Shown piece by piece: positions 8,211-18,839 of a DNA stretch of 64,000 nt. Origin of the DNA: Bacillus sp. A301a_S52 (GTDB lineage: Bacteria > Bacillota > Bacilli > Bacillales > Salisediminibacteriaceae). The DNA is taken from NCBI GenBank assembly GCA_024701455.1, contig JABXYP010000001.1, positions 2,298,001 through 2,362,000 on the forward strand, written 5' to 3'. The notes below the pieces were generated by a model. It ran no database searches. It was not told the DNA's origin and worked only from the letters and a program-made list of their open reading frames with translations. The translations under genes were made by a program, and so were the position numbers. Position 1 is the first letter of the stretch; the number at the start of each line of letters is the position of its first letter.

Positions 8211-9296
8211 TTAACCCTTTATTTTCACCGTCCATCCAAAAGGATCAGAAAGTTTTCCAGTTTGAATCCCAGTTAATGTTGTATAAAGGGATTTCGTCAG
8301 GTCACCAGTTTGTCTGCCGTTAATGATCATGGCCTCTTCGCCCCAACTTAGTTCACCGATTGGTGAGATGACCGCAGCCGTACCAGCGCCAAATGCTTCC
8401 TCTAACGTGCCTTCTTTATACGCTTCATGGATCTCAGATACAGAAATTTTTCGTTCAACGACATCAATATTCCAATCGTGTAAAAGCTCGATAATCGATT
8501 TTCTAGTGACTCCGGCTAAAATACTATCATTTAATTCAGGCGTTACCACTTGCCCGTTTATTTTAAAGAAGACATTCATACTACCAACTTCTTCAATATA
8601 CTTTTTTTCAACGCCGTCTAACCACATTACTTGAGCATGCCCTTGATCTGCTGCTTTCGCTTGAGCTATATAACCAGCAGAATAGTTCCCCCCTGTTTTA
8701 GCAGTCCCTGTGCCTCCACGAACAGCACGGGTATAGTCATGCTCGATTTGAATGCTCACAGGATGAATGCCTTCTGGATAATAAGAACCTACAGGTGATA
8801 AGATTATAATAAATTTATAGGAATGAGCTGGCGCTACAGACAGGCTTGATTCCGTAGCAAAAATAAATGGTCTTATGTATAATGACGTCCCATCCGATGA
8901 TGGAATCCACTCTTTCTCCAATGTTAAAAGTTGTTTTAAATACTCTAAAACAAGTTCTTCGTTAATTAAAGGAATACTTAACCTTTGATTTGATCGATTC
9001 ATTCGTTTAAAGTTTTCCTGTGGACGGAAAAGTTGAATATGCCCCTCAGGATCTAAATAAGCCTTTAACCCTTCAAAAACTGATTGACTATAATGAAAAA
9101 TCATCGCAGCAGGATCTAATTCAATCGGTGCATACGGTTCGATTTTAGGGTTAAACCAACCTTTTTCTCGTGTGTATTCCATTGTAAACATATGGTCGGT
9201 AAAGATTTTACCGAAAGATAAATTCTCTGGATCTGGTTTCGCCTTCTTTTCTTTTGCTTCAACAATATCTACTTTCGCTTCGATCACTTTCAACAC
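8211..9296 (-). CDS. ilvE: Branched-chain amino acid aminotransferase
   Basis: Interconverts leucine, isoleucine and valine with their 2-oxo acids using PLP. About 360 residues, a class IV aminotransferase like B. subtilis YwaA. Typical stretches are LSFGKIFTDHMFTMEY, FHYSQSVFEGLKAY, GGNYSAGYIAQ with the PLP lysine in the preceding RGGTGTAKTGG, and EEAFGAGTAAVISPIG. Start is uncertain: GTG at 9296 and TTG at 9293 are very close to AAAGGTG, and GTG at 9287 has better spacing. A promoter and a CodY-like box lie upstream, which fits control by branched-chain amino acid supply. Confidence 0.92.
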   Translation of the reverse strand: MLKVIEAKVDIVEAKEKKAKPDPENLSFGKIFTDHMFTMEYTREKGWFNPKIEPYAPIELDPAAMIFHYSQSVFEGLKAYLDPEGHIQLFRPQENFKRMNRSNQRLSIPLINEELVLEYLKQLLTLEKEWIPSSDGTSLYIRPFIFATESSLSVAPAHSYKFIIILSPVGSYYPEGIHPVSIQIEHDYTRAVRGGTGTAKTGGNYSAGYIAQAKAADQGHAQVMWLDGVEKKYIEEVGSMNVFFKINGQVVTPELNDSILAGVTRKSIIELLHDWNIDVVERKISVSEIHEAYKEGTLEEAFGAGTAAVISPIGELSWGEEAMIINGRQTGDLTKSLYTTLTGIQTGKLSDPFGWTVKIKG

Positions 9297-9403
9297 ACCT
9301 TTCGTTAAAGTTGTCCATGACTATCAGGTGGAGGTGTTCTATCCAAAGATAACGAACGGAATACACCACGTTGCTTCCCCGCTTTAATCAGTGAATGTGT
9401 TTT

Positions 9404-9431
9404 ATTCTAACACAATTAGCGAATTTGAAAA
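9404..9431 (-). promoter_or_regulatory. Predicted promoter of ilvE
   Basis: Minus strand: -35 TTTTCA (9426-9431), 16-base spacer, -10 TAGAAT (9404-9409). About 110 bases of leader separate it from the start codon; I looked there for a T-box and found no AGGGTGGTACCGCG-like motif. Confidence 0.45.
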
Positions 9432-9435
9432 GACT

Positions 9436-9450
9436 TATTTTCTGAATAAT
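9436..9450. promoter_or_regulatory. CodY-like box upstream of ilvE
   Basis: TATTTTCTGAATAAT matches the CodY consensus AATTTTCWGAAAATT at 12 of 15 positions. It abuts the -35 region of the predicted ilvE promoter, a position suited to repression when branched-chain amino acids and GTP are plentiful. Single site, pattern match only. Confidence 0.45.
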
Positions 9451-9468
9451 GTTGCAATCATAAGACGA

Positions 9469-9545
9469 CTTTCAATCAGGACATTATCTCCCGCCTAAAT
9501 AGAGCTAGCTCTCCTCTCTATTTTGAGACGGGAGTTTACGGACGC
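9469..9545 (-). repeat. Dispersed intergenic repeat, copy B
   Basis: Read on the minus strand it starts GCGTCCGTAAACTCCCGTC and ends AATGTCCTGATTGAAAG. Internally, AAATAGAG/CTCTATTT and CTCCCG/CGGGAG pair to form a hairpin. It is nearly identical in its middle to copy C and in its ends to copy A. It lies in the gap between argH and the ilvE promoter. Confidence 0.75.
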
Positions 9546-9563
9546 TCATCTGTAATAAACAAT

Positions 9564-10937
9564 TCACTGAAGAAATTGACGGGCAAGATCTAATTGATTC
9601 CTTACTTCGTCTTGAGAAGTGCCTCCATAACTTCGACGGCTTCTGACCACTTGTTCGGGAGCAAGGACCTCGTAAATATCTTTCTCAAATAATTCACTAA
9701 ATTGATGATATTCTTCTAACGTCAAGTCAAGCAAGTATTTGTTATGATCAATACCATATAATACTATTTTTCCAATCACTTCATGCGCTTGTCTAAATGG
9801 CATGCCTTTTTTAACAAGGTAATCCGCAATATCTGTGGCATTAGAATAATCTTCAGAAACTGCTTTTTTCATGTTACCTACTTTGACGATCATCGTATCA
9901 ATCATTGGAGCAAGCATGCCCAATGAGCCTTCTAATGTTTCAACCGTATCAAACATACCTTCTTTGTCTTCCTGCATGTCTTTGTTGTATGCGAGTGGAA
10001 GTCCTTTTAAAACTGTTAACAGCCCCATGAGGTTTCCGTAAACACGTCCTGTCTTAGCTCGGAGAAGTTCAGGCACATCCGGGTTTTTCTTTTGTGGCAT
10101 AATGCTTGAACCTGTGCAAAACGAATCATCCAATTCAATAAATTGAAACTCTTGACTGCTCCAAATAACGAGTTCTTCTGATAAACGGGAAATATGCATC
10201 ATTAAGATCGAAGCAGCAGACATAAATTCTAAAATAAAATCTCTATCACTGACTGCATCCATACTGTTTGGGTAAACATAATCGAACCCTAATTCATTAG
10301 CAACTTGCTGTCTGTCCAATGGGAACGTTGTCCCTGCAAGTGCCCCTGCTCCTAGTGGTGAGCCATTTACCCGTTTTAAACTGTCAATAAGGCGTTCTTT
10401 ATCACGCTGAAGCATCCAAAAATAAGCGAGCAAATGATGGGCAAAAGAGACAGGTTGTGCCCGCTGTAAATGCGTATAACCTGGTAGAATCGTATCCACG
10501 TGGTCTGTGGCTTGATTAATGACTGCTTGTTGTACAGCTTTTAAAAGACTGATAATGTTCTCTGTATGTTTCTTTAAATACAGATGCATATCAGTGGCAA
10601 CTTGATCATTTCGACTTCGTCCAGTATGCAGCTTTCCGCCAAGTGGGCCAATTTCATCAATGAGGAACTTTTCAATATTCATATGTATATCTTCGTTGGC
10701 CACTGAATACGTTAGTTCACCTTTTTTTATTTTGTCATGTACTGTTTTTAACCCACCTTCAATTACTTTCCCTTCGTCTTCCGAAATAATCCCTGTTGAT
10801 GCTAGCATATGAACGTGAGCAATACTTCCTTCTATATCTTCATCTGCCAGTTTTTTATCAAAGTGTATCGATGCCGTCTGTTCTTCCACAAGTTTGTTCG
10901 TTTCTTTCGTAAATCTTCCACCCCATAATTTGGACAT
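9564..10937 (-). CDS. argH: Argininosuccinate lyase
   Basis: Splits argininosuccinate into arginine and fumarate, the last step of arginine synthesis. 457 residues, the normal length, of the fumarase/aspartase superfamily; the signature loop [12 protein letters not shown] is present and the protein starts [15 protein letters not shown]. The ATG at 10937 follows AAGGAGGCGTTTTCT; upstream in-frame starts to 10979 have no site. It lies 112 bases downstream of argG on the same strand, separated by a 9-bp-stem hairpin, so argGH is likely one unit. Confidence 0.96.
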   Translation of the reverse strand: MSKLWGGRFTKETNKLVEEQTASIHFDKKLADEDIEGSIAHVHMLASTGIISEDEGKVIEGGLKTVHDKIKKGELTYSVANEDIHMNIEKFLIDEIGPLGGKLHTGRSRNDQVATDMHLYLKKHTENIISLLKAVQQAVINQATDHVDTILPGYTHLQRAQPVSFAHHLLAYFWMLQRDKERLIDSLKRVNGSPLGAGALAGTTFPLDRQQVANELGFDYVYPNSMDAVSDRDFILEFMSAASILMMHISRLSEELVIWSSQEFQFIELDDSFCTGSSIMPQKKNPDVPELLRAKTGRVYGNLMGLLTVLKGLPLAYNKDMQEDKEGMFDTVETLEGSLGMLAPMIDTMIVKVGNMKKAVSEDYSNATDIADYLVKKGMPFRQAHEVIGKIVLYGIDHNKYLLDLTLEEYHQFSELFEKDIYEVLAPEQVVRSRRSYGGTSQDEVRNQLDLARQFLQ

Positions 10938-10983
10938 AGAAAACGCCTCCTTATAACTATAACTCATTAATAAAAGCATACAT

Positions 10984-11021
10984 CACCGCAGGCTACTGTT
11001 AAAGTCCAGAAACCTGCGGTG
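10984..11021. terminator. Hairpin between argG and argH
   Basis: Perfect 9-bp stem CACCGCAGG (10984-10992) with CCTGCGGTG (11013-11021), 20-base loop. No U-run follows on the minus strand, so it may be a processing or stability hairpin rather than a true terminator. Confidence 0.45.
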
Positions 11022-11049
11022 AATTCTTTCTTGCTTTTTCAGTTTCAAA

Positions 11050-12273
11050 CTATTTATCAGCTTTCACAAGTTCAGGCTTTTTATTGTTTACTTGTGAATA
11101 CGTTTTTGTTGAAAGACCCCAAAGTTTAATGAAACCAACAGCTGCGTTATGGTCGAATGCATCACCTTTTGAATAGGTTGCTAACTCTTCATTATATAAA
11201 CTATTTTCAGAATCACGCGCCACTACCATATGTGTCCCTTTCCAAAGCTTCACTTTCACTTTACCGTTCACGTTTTTCTGTGTCTCGTTAATAAAGCTTT
11301 CAAGTGCTGTTCTTAAAGGAGAATACCATAAGCCATCATAGACAAGCTGTGTCATTTTTTGATCGATCTGTGTTTTGTATTGCGTCACTTCTTTTGGCAA
11401 TGTCAAAAATTCCATTTCTTTATGAGCATTAATTAAGATCAGTGCGCCTGGATTTTCATACACTTCACGGGCTTTAATGCCGACCAGTCTGTTCTCAATA
11501 TGGTCAATACGACCGATACCATGCTTACCACCGAGCTCATTTAACTGCTGGATAATTGTAACTAACGGTAATGCCTGACCGTCCAATGCCACAGGCTTAC
11601 CTTCTTTGAATTCAATTTCTACATATTCAGGTGTATCAGGAGCGTCTGCAATCGATGCCGTCCAGTCAAATGCTTCCTCTGGTGCTTCTTTCCACGTATC
11701 TTCTAAGACACCTGCTTCACAAGCTCTGCCCCAAATATTGGCATCAATAGAGTAAGGTTTCTCTAAATTTACAGGAACAGGGATATTCTTTTCTTTAGCA
11801 TATGCAATTTCCTCGTCTCGATTCATTCCCCATTCTCGGACAGGTGCAATAACTTCAAGATCTGGATTTAATGCTTGGATCGATACTTCAAATCGAACTT
11901 GGTCGTTCCCTTTACCAGTACAACCATGTGCGACTGCAACTGCTCCTTCTTGTTCAGCGACTTCAACTAACAGTTTTGAAATTAAGGGACGTGAAAGAGC
12001 TGACGACAACGGATATTTGCCTTCGTATAAGCAATTAGATTTTAATGCAGGAAGCAAATATTCTTCTGCTAACAATTCTTTTGCATCAATGATAACCGCT
12101 TTATCTGCCCCAACACTCAATGCTTTTTCTTTAAGAGCTTCAAGATCTTTACCTTCACCTATTTCTAAACCAAGTGCAATAACATCGTAATCGTATTGTT
12201 CTTGCAACCATTTAATAGAAACGGAGGTATCAAGTCCTCCTGAATAAGCCAAAACGACTTTTCCTTTACTCAT
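11050..12273 (-). CDS. argG: Argininosuccinate synthase
   Basis: Joins citrulline and aspartate, using ATP, to give argininosuccinate. 407 residues. The N-terminal ATP pyrophosphatase loop is [16 protein letters not shown], and [15 protein letters not shown] and [12 protein letters not shown] are conserved substrate regions. Start ATG follows GAGGAGAGATCTACA. It starts 72 bases after argF. A predicted promoter with an ArgR-type half-site lies in that gap, so argGH may be both read through from the argC operon and transcribed on its own. Confidence 0.96.
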   Translation of the reverse strand: MSKGKVVLAYSGGLDTSVSIKWLQEQYDYDVIALGLEIGEGKDLEALKEKALSVGADKAVIIDAKELLAEEYLLPALKSNCLYEGKYPLSSALSRPLISKLLVEVAEQEGAVAVAHGCTGKGNDQVRFEVSIQALNPDLEVIAPVREWGMNRDEEIAYAKEKNIPVPVNLEKPYSIDANIWGRACEAGVLEDTWKEAPEEAFDWTASIADAPDTPEYVEIEFKEGKPVALDGQALPLVTIIQQLNELGGKHGIGRIDHIENRLVGIKAREVYENPGALILINAHKEMEFLTLPKEVTQYKTQIDQKMTQLVYDGLWYSPLRTALESFINETQKNVNGKVKVKLWKGTHMVVARDSENSLYNEELATYSKGDAFDHNAAVGFIKLWGLSTKTYSQVNNKKPELVKADK

Positions 12274-12307
12274 TGTAGATCTCTCCTCAGAAGTGGTATT
12301 TTTATCT

Positions 12308-12336
12308 ATCCTAACGTATATTCATGCATATGTCTA
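12308..12336 (-). promoter_or_regulatory. Predicted argG promoter with embedded ARG-box-like site
   Basis: Minus strand: -35 TAGACA (12331-12336), 17-base spacer, -10 TAGGAT (12308-12313). The spacer and -10 contain CATGAATATACGTTAG (12311-12326), whose left half matches the Bacillus AhrC/ArgR box CATGAATAAAAATTCAAG; a second TGAATTTT half-site lies upstream near 12343. Pattern match only. Confidence 0.4.
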
Positions 12337-12345
12337 CAAAAAAAT

Positions 12346-13320
12346 TCATTTTTTCATTATTTTTTTCAACAATGCTTTTTGAGCATGTAATCGATTTTCC
12401 GCTTCATCAAACACGACGGAATGCGACCCATCGATGATATCTGCTGTAACTTCTTCGCCACGATGGGCTGGCAGACAATGAAGAAAGATATAATCTTTTT
12501 TCGCATGGGCAGCTAATTCTGTGTTCACTTGATAAGGTTGAAAGTGCTTCAGTCTCTCAGCTTCTTCTGCTTCCATCCCCATACTCGTCCACACATCCGT
12601 CACGAGGACATCTGCCTGTTGGACAGCTTCTACTGGGTCATGAGTAAATGAAATAGTTGCCCCATTTTTCTCAGCCATAAGTTGAGCATTTTTTAATATA
12701 CCCTCGTTAGGTTCATATTGAGAAGGGCTCGCTACGGTCATGGACATTCCTGTCAAGGCTGCTCCTTCTAATAATGAGTGTGTCATGTTGTTGTTGCCAT
12801 CTCCCACATAACAGAGTTTAAGGCCTTTAAGACGCCCTTTTTGCTCATATATTGTGAGTAAATCAGCAAGTACTTGTGTTGGATGATGAGGATCTGTTAA
12901 ACCATTAATAACAGGAACGGTGGCATTATGAGCAAATTCTTCAATTGTCTCATGCGAAAATGTTCGTATCATTAACCCATCAACATAGCGAGAAAGCACT
13001 TTAGCCGTATCAGAAACTGTTTCTCCGCGGCCCAACTGAATATCTTTTGAGCTTAAAAATAAAGCGTGCCCCCCTAATTGCATCATCCCCACTTCAAATG
13101 AAACACGCGTTCGTGTTGATGACTTCTCAAAAATCATGCCTAATGTTTTCCCTTGTAGGTGAGGATGAGGAACTCCCTCCTTCAACTGTTGCTTAAGTAA
13201 GGCTGCTTCCTCAATTAAACTCATTATTTCATGACTAGATAAATCAGCTATTTTTAATAGATGATCCGCTTGAAGTGTCCAATCAGTATCGGTTTTTTTT
13301 TGTATACTTTCCATTGTCAT
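12346..13320 (-). CDS. argF: Ornithine carbamoyltransferase
   Basis: Makes citrulline from ornithine and carbamoyl phosphate. 324 residues with the carbamoyl-phosphate site [10 protein letters not shown], the HPTQ motif in [12 protein letters not shown], and the ornithine-site [11 protein letters not shown]. The start overlaps the carB stop as TAATG, so it is translationally coupled; GAAGG lies just upstream. It is the last gene of argCJBD-carAB-argF, the same order as in B. subtilis. The immediate source of its carbamoyl phosphate is carAB in the same operon. Confidence 0.96.
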   Translation of the reverse strand: MTMESIQKKTDTDWTLQADHLLKIADLSSHEIMSLIEEAALLKQQLKEGVPHPHLQGKTLGMIFEKSSTRTRVSFEVGMMQLGGHALFLSSKDIQLGRGETVSDTAKVLSRYVDGLMIRTFSHETIEEFAHNATVPVINGLTDPHHPTQVLADLLTIYEQKGRLKGLKLCYVGDGNNNMTHSLLEGAALTGMSMTVASPSQYEPNEGILKNAQLMAEKNGATISFTHDPVEAVQQADVLVTDVWTSMGMEAEEAERLKHFQPYQVNTELAAHAKKDYIFLHCLPAHRGEEVTADIIDGSHSVVFDEAENRLHAQKALLKKIMKK

Positions 13321-16300
13321 TATGCCTTCACCTCTGTTTTAGTAGGATGTGGATGTACAAGCTCTTGTAAAGCTCTCACTTCTTCGGACATCGTACCTTC
13401 AGATATCCAGCTAAGAATAGATTCAAGTGTCTCAATACTAGTAAAATACGGTGTTTGATATTTAACAGATAACTCTCTAATATAAAAACCAATTTTTTCT
13501 TTTTCGCGGCCTTGATTAGGAATATTCAACACGACGTGCGGAGCAAACTCCTTCCAATGTGCCAAAAGCTGCGGTTTATTTTTCATCATAGCAGTCGTTT
13601 CAATTCCTTCACTTTCTAAAAATTGAGCTGTTCCTTCAGTAGCGGTTATGCTGATACCCATATCGTTTAATCGCTTAATAATAGGCAAGCTCAGCTGTTT
13701 CATACGATCGGATACAGACACAAATGCTTGTAGAGGCTCCTCGAGATTACTTCTCTGTGAAAAATCAGTAAATGATGCGACCTTTTTTAACGCTTCATTC
13801 TTTGATAACCCCAACCCAATAATTTCGCCCGTAGACTTCATCTCAGGTCCGAGCACATGGTCCACACCTTTTAACTTGCTAGCAGAAAACACAGGTGCTT
13901 TCACCGTATAATAAGCAGGTTCTTGCAACAAGCCAGTCGCATCACTAATTTCAGTCAGGTTAAAGCCTAATTGCGCTCTTACAGCCCATTCTACCATTGG
14001 GACACCTGTTACTTTGCTCATAATCGGAACCGTTCGTGATGATCTTGGATTAACTTCAAGGACATAAATCGTGTCATCGTGAATGACATATTGAATATTC
14101 ATGATGCCGACTACTGGAGCCGCTAACGCAATTTTTTCAGCGATCCGTACAATGTCTTGTTTATGGGTGTCAGTCAATGTAACTGGTGGAAAAACGGTCA
14201 TGCTGTCCCCAGAGTGAACACCGGCCTTTTCTAAGTGTTCAAAAATGCCTGGAACGATAACTGTGTTTCCATCCGATATGACATCCGCTTCGCATTCAAG
14301 ACCAGGTATATACTGATCAATTAACAATGGCCAGCACCGATCATTTGTTTCCTCTTGAATACGTGCCGCATACTGAGCCAATTCTTTCTCGTTATAACAG
14401 ATAAACATTGATTGACCACCGATAACGTATGACGGGCGGATCAAGACAGGATACCCTAAGGATTCTGCAGATGTCAGCAACTCCCCTGGAGCATGTGCGA
14501 TATTGCCAGCGATATGAGGAATATTTAGTTTGTTCAAAACGTGATAAAAAGCTTCTCTGTCTTCCAATTCATCAATATGTTCAGGCTTCGTTCCAAAAAT
14601 ATGAACACCTGCTTCTTTTAAGCCATCTGCTAAATTAATAGCCGTCTGACCACCGAACTGAATTAAAACACCTTCAACACTTTCTTTTTCTACCACTGCC
14701 AACACATCCTCTAATGCTAGTGGTTCGAAATAAAGGCGGTCTGCTACTGAGTAATCTGTACTAACAGTTTCTGGATTGTTATTCATAACAATTGCTTCAT
14801 AGCCTATTTTTTTGAGGGCTAATGCAGCGTGTACCGAACAATAATCAAACTCAACACCTTGCCCAATGCGAATGGGGCCTGAACCAAGTACTAATATTTT
14901 TTTGTTAGCCGATGATACAGGAACCTCGTCACTGCCATGCCACGTTGAATAATAATACGGGGTAATCGCATCAAATTCTCCTGCGCACGTATCAACTAAC
15001 TTATATGCAGGCTTTATATTTAATCGTTTATATTCATTCCTAAGACTCGTTAAGTCGGTACCTATCAGTTTTGCGATCTTTTCATCACTAATATTCATAC
15101 GTTTGGCTTTTAGTAAAACCTCTTTGGTCACTTTTGGCCACTTACAATTTTTTAATTCATCTTCACAAAGCAAAATACGTTCTATTTTGCGTAAAAACCA
15201 AAAATCTATCTCAGTCAGTTCCATAAGATGTTCAATGGACCATCCACGATTAAAGGCTTCACCGATAGCGAATAAACGTAAATCGTTTGGATTCTTGAGC
15301 AACGATGTTAATTCCTCGTCTGATTTTTTCGCCATTGACGGCCAGTCCAGGCTATGGACATTCATTTCAAGGGAACGAATAGCTTTGTTTAAAGCCCCCT
15401 CAAACGTCCGGTCAATTGCCATTACTTCTCCTGTTGCTTTCATTTGTGTGCCTAGCGTTCTGTCAGCTTCTGAAAACTTATCAAAAGGAAAACGAGGTAA
15501 TTTAACAACCACGTAATCTAAGGCTGGTTCAAAAGATGCATAAGTATTACCTGTAATTGGATTTTTAAGCTCATCGAGAGAATAACCTATTGCACACTTC
15601 GCAGCCATTCTCGCGATAGGATAACCCGTTGCTTTAGAAGCTAAAGCTGATGATCGACTGACTCGTGGATTTACTTCAATAATGGCATATTCATTAGACT
15701 GAGGGTTTAGAGCAAATTGAATATTACATCCGCCCACCACATCTAACGCTCTAATGACTTTTAACGAAGCAGATCGAAGCATTTGATATTGCACGTCTGA
15801 TAACGTTTGTGAAGGGGCAACGACGATAGAGTCACCTGTATGAACGCCAACTGCGTCCATGTTTTCCATGTTACAGACGATAATACATGTGTCGTTTGCA
15901 TCTCGCATGACTTCATATTCAAGCTCTTTCCAACCTTTTATACTTTTTTCAACAAGTACTTGATGAATAGGACTTTGTTTCAGTCCTTGATATAAAATAT
16001 TTCGGAATTCTTCCTCATCATAAGCGAAACCACCGCCGCCACCGCCGAGGGTGTATGCCGGACGCAAAATAACCGGAAAACCGATCTCTTTAATGAATGC
16101 CAATCCTTCTTCCATTGTTTCCACGATATGAGAGTCAGGAACAGGTTCACCAATATCCTTCATAAGCTGACGAAAGAGTTCCCTATCTTCGCCTTTCTGG
16201 ATAGAAGCTACTGAGGTTCCGAGTATCTTCACTCCATGCCTATCAAGTACTCCTTGTTCATGGAGTTGTACGGTTAAATTTAAGCCTGTTTGGCCCCCGA

Positions 16301-16568
16301 GGCTGCCGATTATTCCGTCTGGTTTTTCTTTCTCGATAATTTTCTCAATCGTTTCCACGGTTAATGGCTCCATATACACTTTATCTGCGATGGCATCATC
16401 TGTCATGATCGTTGCTGGGTTATTATTAACAAGTATGACCTGAATGTTCTCCTCTTTTAATGCTAAACATGCCTGTGTACCAGCGTAATCAAACTCAGCT
16501 GCCTGTCCTATCACTATAGGTCCTGATCCGATGACAAGCACTTTCGTTAATCCATCAGACTTCCACAT
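13320..16568 (-). CDS. carB: Carbamoyl phosphate synthase large chain, arginine-specific
   Basis: Forms carbamoyl phosphate from bicarbonate, ATP and ammonia delivered by CarA. 1082 residues: two ATP-grasp halves starting at about residues 1 and 555 ([21 protein letters not shown] and [19 protein letters not shown]) and a C-terminal MGS-fold regulatory domain from about 950. Complete and slightly longer than the short arginine-type B. subtilis CarB. The start ATG lies inside the end of carA (14-base overlap) after AGGAGGGAAGTCGT. Its position between carA and argF, away from pyr genes, marks it as the arginine enzyme. Confidence 0.96.
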   Translation of the reverse strand: MWKSDGLTKVLVIGSGPIVIGQAAEFDYAGTQACLALKEENIQVILVNNNPATIMTDDAIADKVYMEPLTVETIEKIIEKEKPDGIIGSLGGQTGLNLTVQLHEQGVLDRHGVKILGTSVASIQKGEDRELFRQLMKDIGEPVPDSHIVETMEEGLAFIKEIGFPVILRPAYTLGGGGGGFAYDEEEFRNILYQGLKQSPIHQVLVEKSIKGWKELEYEVMRDANDTCIIVCNMENMDAVGVHTGDSIVVAPSQTLSDVQYQMLRSASLKVIRALDVVGGCNIQFALNPQSNEYAIIEVNPRVSRSSALASKATGYPIARMAAKCAIGYSLDELKNPITGNTYASFEPALDYVVVKLPRFPFDKFSEADRTLGTQMKATGEVMAIDRTFEGALNKAIRSLEMNVHSLDWPSMAKKSDEELTSLLKNPNDLRLFAIGEAFNRGWSIEHLMELTEIDFWFLRKIERILLCEDELKNCKWPKVTKEVLLKAKRMNISDEKIAKLIGTDLTSLRNEYKRLNIKPAYKLVDTCAGEFDAITPYYYSTWHGSDEVPVSSANKKILVLGSGPIRIGQGVEFDYCSVHAALALKKIGYEAIVMNNNPETVSTDYSVADRLYFEPLALEDVLAVVEKESVEGVLIQFGGQTAINLADGLKEAGVHIFGTKPEHIDELEDREAFYHVLNKLNIPHIAGNIAHAPGELLTSAESLGYPVLIRPSYVIGGQSMFICYNEKELAQYAARIQEETNDRCWPLLIDQYIPGLECEADVISDGNTVIVPGIFEHLEKAGVHSGDSMTVFPPVTLTDTHKQDIVRIAEKIALAAPVVGIMNIQYVIHDDTIYVLEVNPRSSRTVPIMSKVTGVPMVEWAVRAQLGFNLTEISDATGLLQEPAYYTVKAPVFSASKLKGVDHVLGPEMKSTGEIIGLGLSKNEALKKVASFTDFSQRSNLEEPLQAFVSVSDRMKQLSLPIIKRLNDMGISITATEGTAQFLESEGIETTAMMKNKPQLLAHWKEFAPHVVLNIPNQGREKEKIGFYIRELSVKYQTPYFTSIETLESILSWISEGTMSEEVRALQELVHPHPTKTEVKA

Positions 16569-17643
16569 ACGACTTCCCTCCTGAAGTTACCACTTGTTTA
16601 ATAAATTCACTAAAGATGTATTCTGTATCACTAGGTCCTGGATGTGCTTCAGGATGAAATTGGACAGATTGAATAGGTAATGTGTGATGCTTCATGCCTT
16701 CTAAAGAACCATCATTCACATTTCTGAAAAGGATTTGAAATTCATGATTATCGATGCTCGCTTCTTCCACCTCGTAACCGTGATTTTGTGATGTCATTTT
16801 CACTTTTCCTGTCAACACGTCTTTTACAGGATGATTGGCTCCACGATGACCAAACGGCATTTTTGATGTTTTTCCTCCATATGCTAGTGCAATCAGCTGA
16901 TGACCTAGGCAAATTCCGAGTGTTGGATATTTTTTAGTCAATGATTTTATTTTTGGAAAATAATCTTTCATTTCCATTGGATCACCAGGTCCGTTACTTA
17001 TAAGGATCCCATCAGGTTGTAAACTGTTTATTTGTTCTAGTGGCATATCATAAGGTACTACGGTCACTTGACATTTCTCGTTAAGCAATGCATTTAATAT
17101 GGATTTTTTATAGCCAAAGTCTAATAGCACAACGTGTGGCCCATTGTTGTCATATTTAATCACGTCTTTAACTGCCACATGTTTAACTAACTGTCCGTCA
17201 GCCTCTATCCCCCATGAATGGAGCTGACTATGTTGACCAACACTTTTAACGAGTTTGCCTCGTACAGTATGATGTTTTCTTATAGCAGCTACAAGAGATC
17301 TTGTATCGACATTTTTAAGACCTGGAATACCTATACCTTCAAGTTGTTCTGATAATGTTGCCGTTGATTGATAGTGGCTCGGCTCTTCACATAAGTCGTT
17401 TATAATCACTGCTGAAACAGATACGCGTAAGCTTTCATCATCCTCTTCGTTCACACCATAATTACCGATAATTGGATAGCAAAACGTCAATATTTGTCCT
17501 GCATAGGATGGATCAGTCATCATTTCTTGGTAACCAGTCATACTCGTGTTAAATACGACCTCTCCTGCAATTTCGTGTTTAGATCCAATCCAATCACCTT
17601 CAAATGTTTCTCCTGTTTCAAGGATGAGATAGCCTTTACTCAT
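16555..17643 (-). CDS. carA: Carbamoyl phosphate synthase small chain, arginine-specific
   Basis: Glutamine amidotransferase subunit that releases ammonia for CarB. 362 residues. The N-terminal CPSase domain contains FNTSMTGYQEMMTDPSYAGQI, and the C-terminal class I GATase has the catalytic cysteine in LGICLGHQLIALAYGG and the His-Glu pair in QFHPEAHPGP. The start overlaps the argD stop as ATGA. Confidence 0.95.
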   Translation of the reverse strand: MSKGYLILETGETFEGDWIGSKHEIAGEVVFNTSMTGYQEMMTDPSYAGQILTFCYPIIGNYGVNEEDDESLRVSVSAVIINDLCEEPSHYQSTATLSEQLEGIGIPGLKNVDTRSLVAAIRKHHTVRGKLVKSVGQHSQLHSWGIEADGQLVKHVAVKDVIKYDNNGPHVVLLDFGYKKSILNALLNEKCQVTVVPYDMPLEQINSLQPDGILISNGPGDPMEMKDYFPKIKSLTKKYPTLGICLGHQLIALAYGGKTSKMPFGHRGANHPVKDVLTGKVKMTSQNHGYEVEEASIDNHEFQILFRNVNDGSLEGMKHHTLPIQSVQFHPEAHPGPSDTEYIFSEFIKQVVTSGGKSYVEV

Positions 17644-18839
17644 GATGCATCCTCCTGATCTGTCAAAATGTTTTTTAATGCAGAAATAAATGTTTTCATT
17701 TCTGTTTCCGTTGTGTTAAGTGGCGGAAGAATTCTTAAAACCTTCGGGCCCGCTATAAGACATAGTATATTTTTATCGCGCAATTTTTTAACGAGGGGTG
17801 AAACCTCGTGAGAAAATTTAATACCTATAAGGAAACCTAGACCGCGGACTTCCTCTATTTGATCTATACTTTTTTTCATTTCTTCAAGTTCCTTAAATAG
17901 GGTTGAGCTTAATTGCACGACATTGGCTAAGATATGATCCGTAGTCAACGTATTAAGTGTGGCAATTCCAGCTGTCATCGCTAAAGGATTACCTCCAAAC
18001 GTACTTCCGTGAGTGCCCGGCTGGAAAGATTGGGAGACATGTTGTTTTGCAAGCATCGCTCCAACAGGAATCCCTGAGCCAAGCCCTTTAGCAAGTGTGA
18101 TAATATCCGGCTCAATGTCATAGTGCTCATATGCGAACAAGGATCCTGTTCGTCCCATGCCAGTCTGAATTTCATCTATGATAACGAGGACATTATGTTT
18201 TTTACAGTTAGCAACGAGAGTTTGTACCCATTCTTTATTAGCCTGGCGTACACCCCCTTCTCCTTGAATAAGTTCCAAAATCACGGCTATTGTCGTATCA
18301 TAATCGATCCCCTCTATCGCTTCTTGGTCATTAAATTCACAATAATGAAAACCGGGCGTCAAGGGAGCGAAGCCTTGATGAATTTTGGATTGTGCAGTGG
18401 CTGCCATCGTCGTACCTGTTCTTCCATGGAAAGAAGAAGTAAACGAAACGATTTGATTTTTATGTGTCAGCTGATGATCATGTGCATATTTTTTAGCTAA
18501 TTTTATCGCCGCTTCATTTGCCTCAGCACCACTATTACAAAAGAACGCTTGATCAAAACAACTAACAGCCGTCAACTTTTCTGCTAACTGTGTTTGTTGC
18601 GGGATATGATAAAGATTTGAGCTGTGCCAAAGCTGGTCTACTTGCTCATGTAATGCTAGTTGAACTGAGTCCGGACAATGACCTAAATTACACGTAGCGA
18701 TTCCTGAGGTATAATCAAGATATTTTTCACCAACATCGTCCCACATGTAACTTCCTTTGCCCTTTGTAACTGTAATGGGAAAACGGCTATATGTAGACAT
18801 GACCGCTGATAGTTTGTTGATTGACGCTGTATCAGGCAT
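17640..18839 (-). CDS. argD: Acetylornithine aminotransferase
   Basis: Transaminates N-acetylglutamate semialdehyde to N-acetylornithine with glutamate as amino donor. 399 residues, class III PLP aminotransferase; PLP lysine in ITLAKGLGSGIPVGAM, ring-binding aspartate in VIIDEIQTGMGRTG. Start ATG after AAGGAGGTTTATC, overlapping the end of argB by 8 bases and followed by a 4-base overlap with carA. It resembles EctB in fold but has the shorter acetylornithine-type sequence and arg context. Confidence 0.94.
   Translation of the reverse strand: MPDTASINKLSAVMSTYSRFPITVTKGKGSYMWDDVGEKYLDYTSGIATCNLGHCPDSVQLALHEQVDQLWHSSNLYHIPQQTQLAEKLTAVSCFDQAFFCNSGAEANEAAIKLAKKYAHDHQLTHKNQIVSFTSSFHGRTGTTMAATAQSKIHQGFAPLTPGFHYCEFNDQEAIEGIDYDTTIAVILELIQGEGGVRQANKEWVQTLVANCKKHNVLVIIDEIQTGMGRTGSLFAYEHYDIEPDIITLAKGLGSGIPVGAMLAKQHVSQSFQPGTHGSTFGGNPLAMTAGIATLNTLTTDHILANVVQLSSTLFKELEEMKKSIDQIEEVRGLGFLIGIKFSHEVSPLVKKLRDKNILCLIAGPKVLRILPPLNTTETEMKTFISALKNILTDQEDAS

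Noticed and set aside
9297..9403. T-box riboswitch in the ilvE leader
   Set aside because: A leader of about 110 bases exists, but the conserved T-box sequence and a terminator hairpin are absent.
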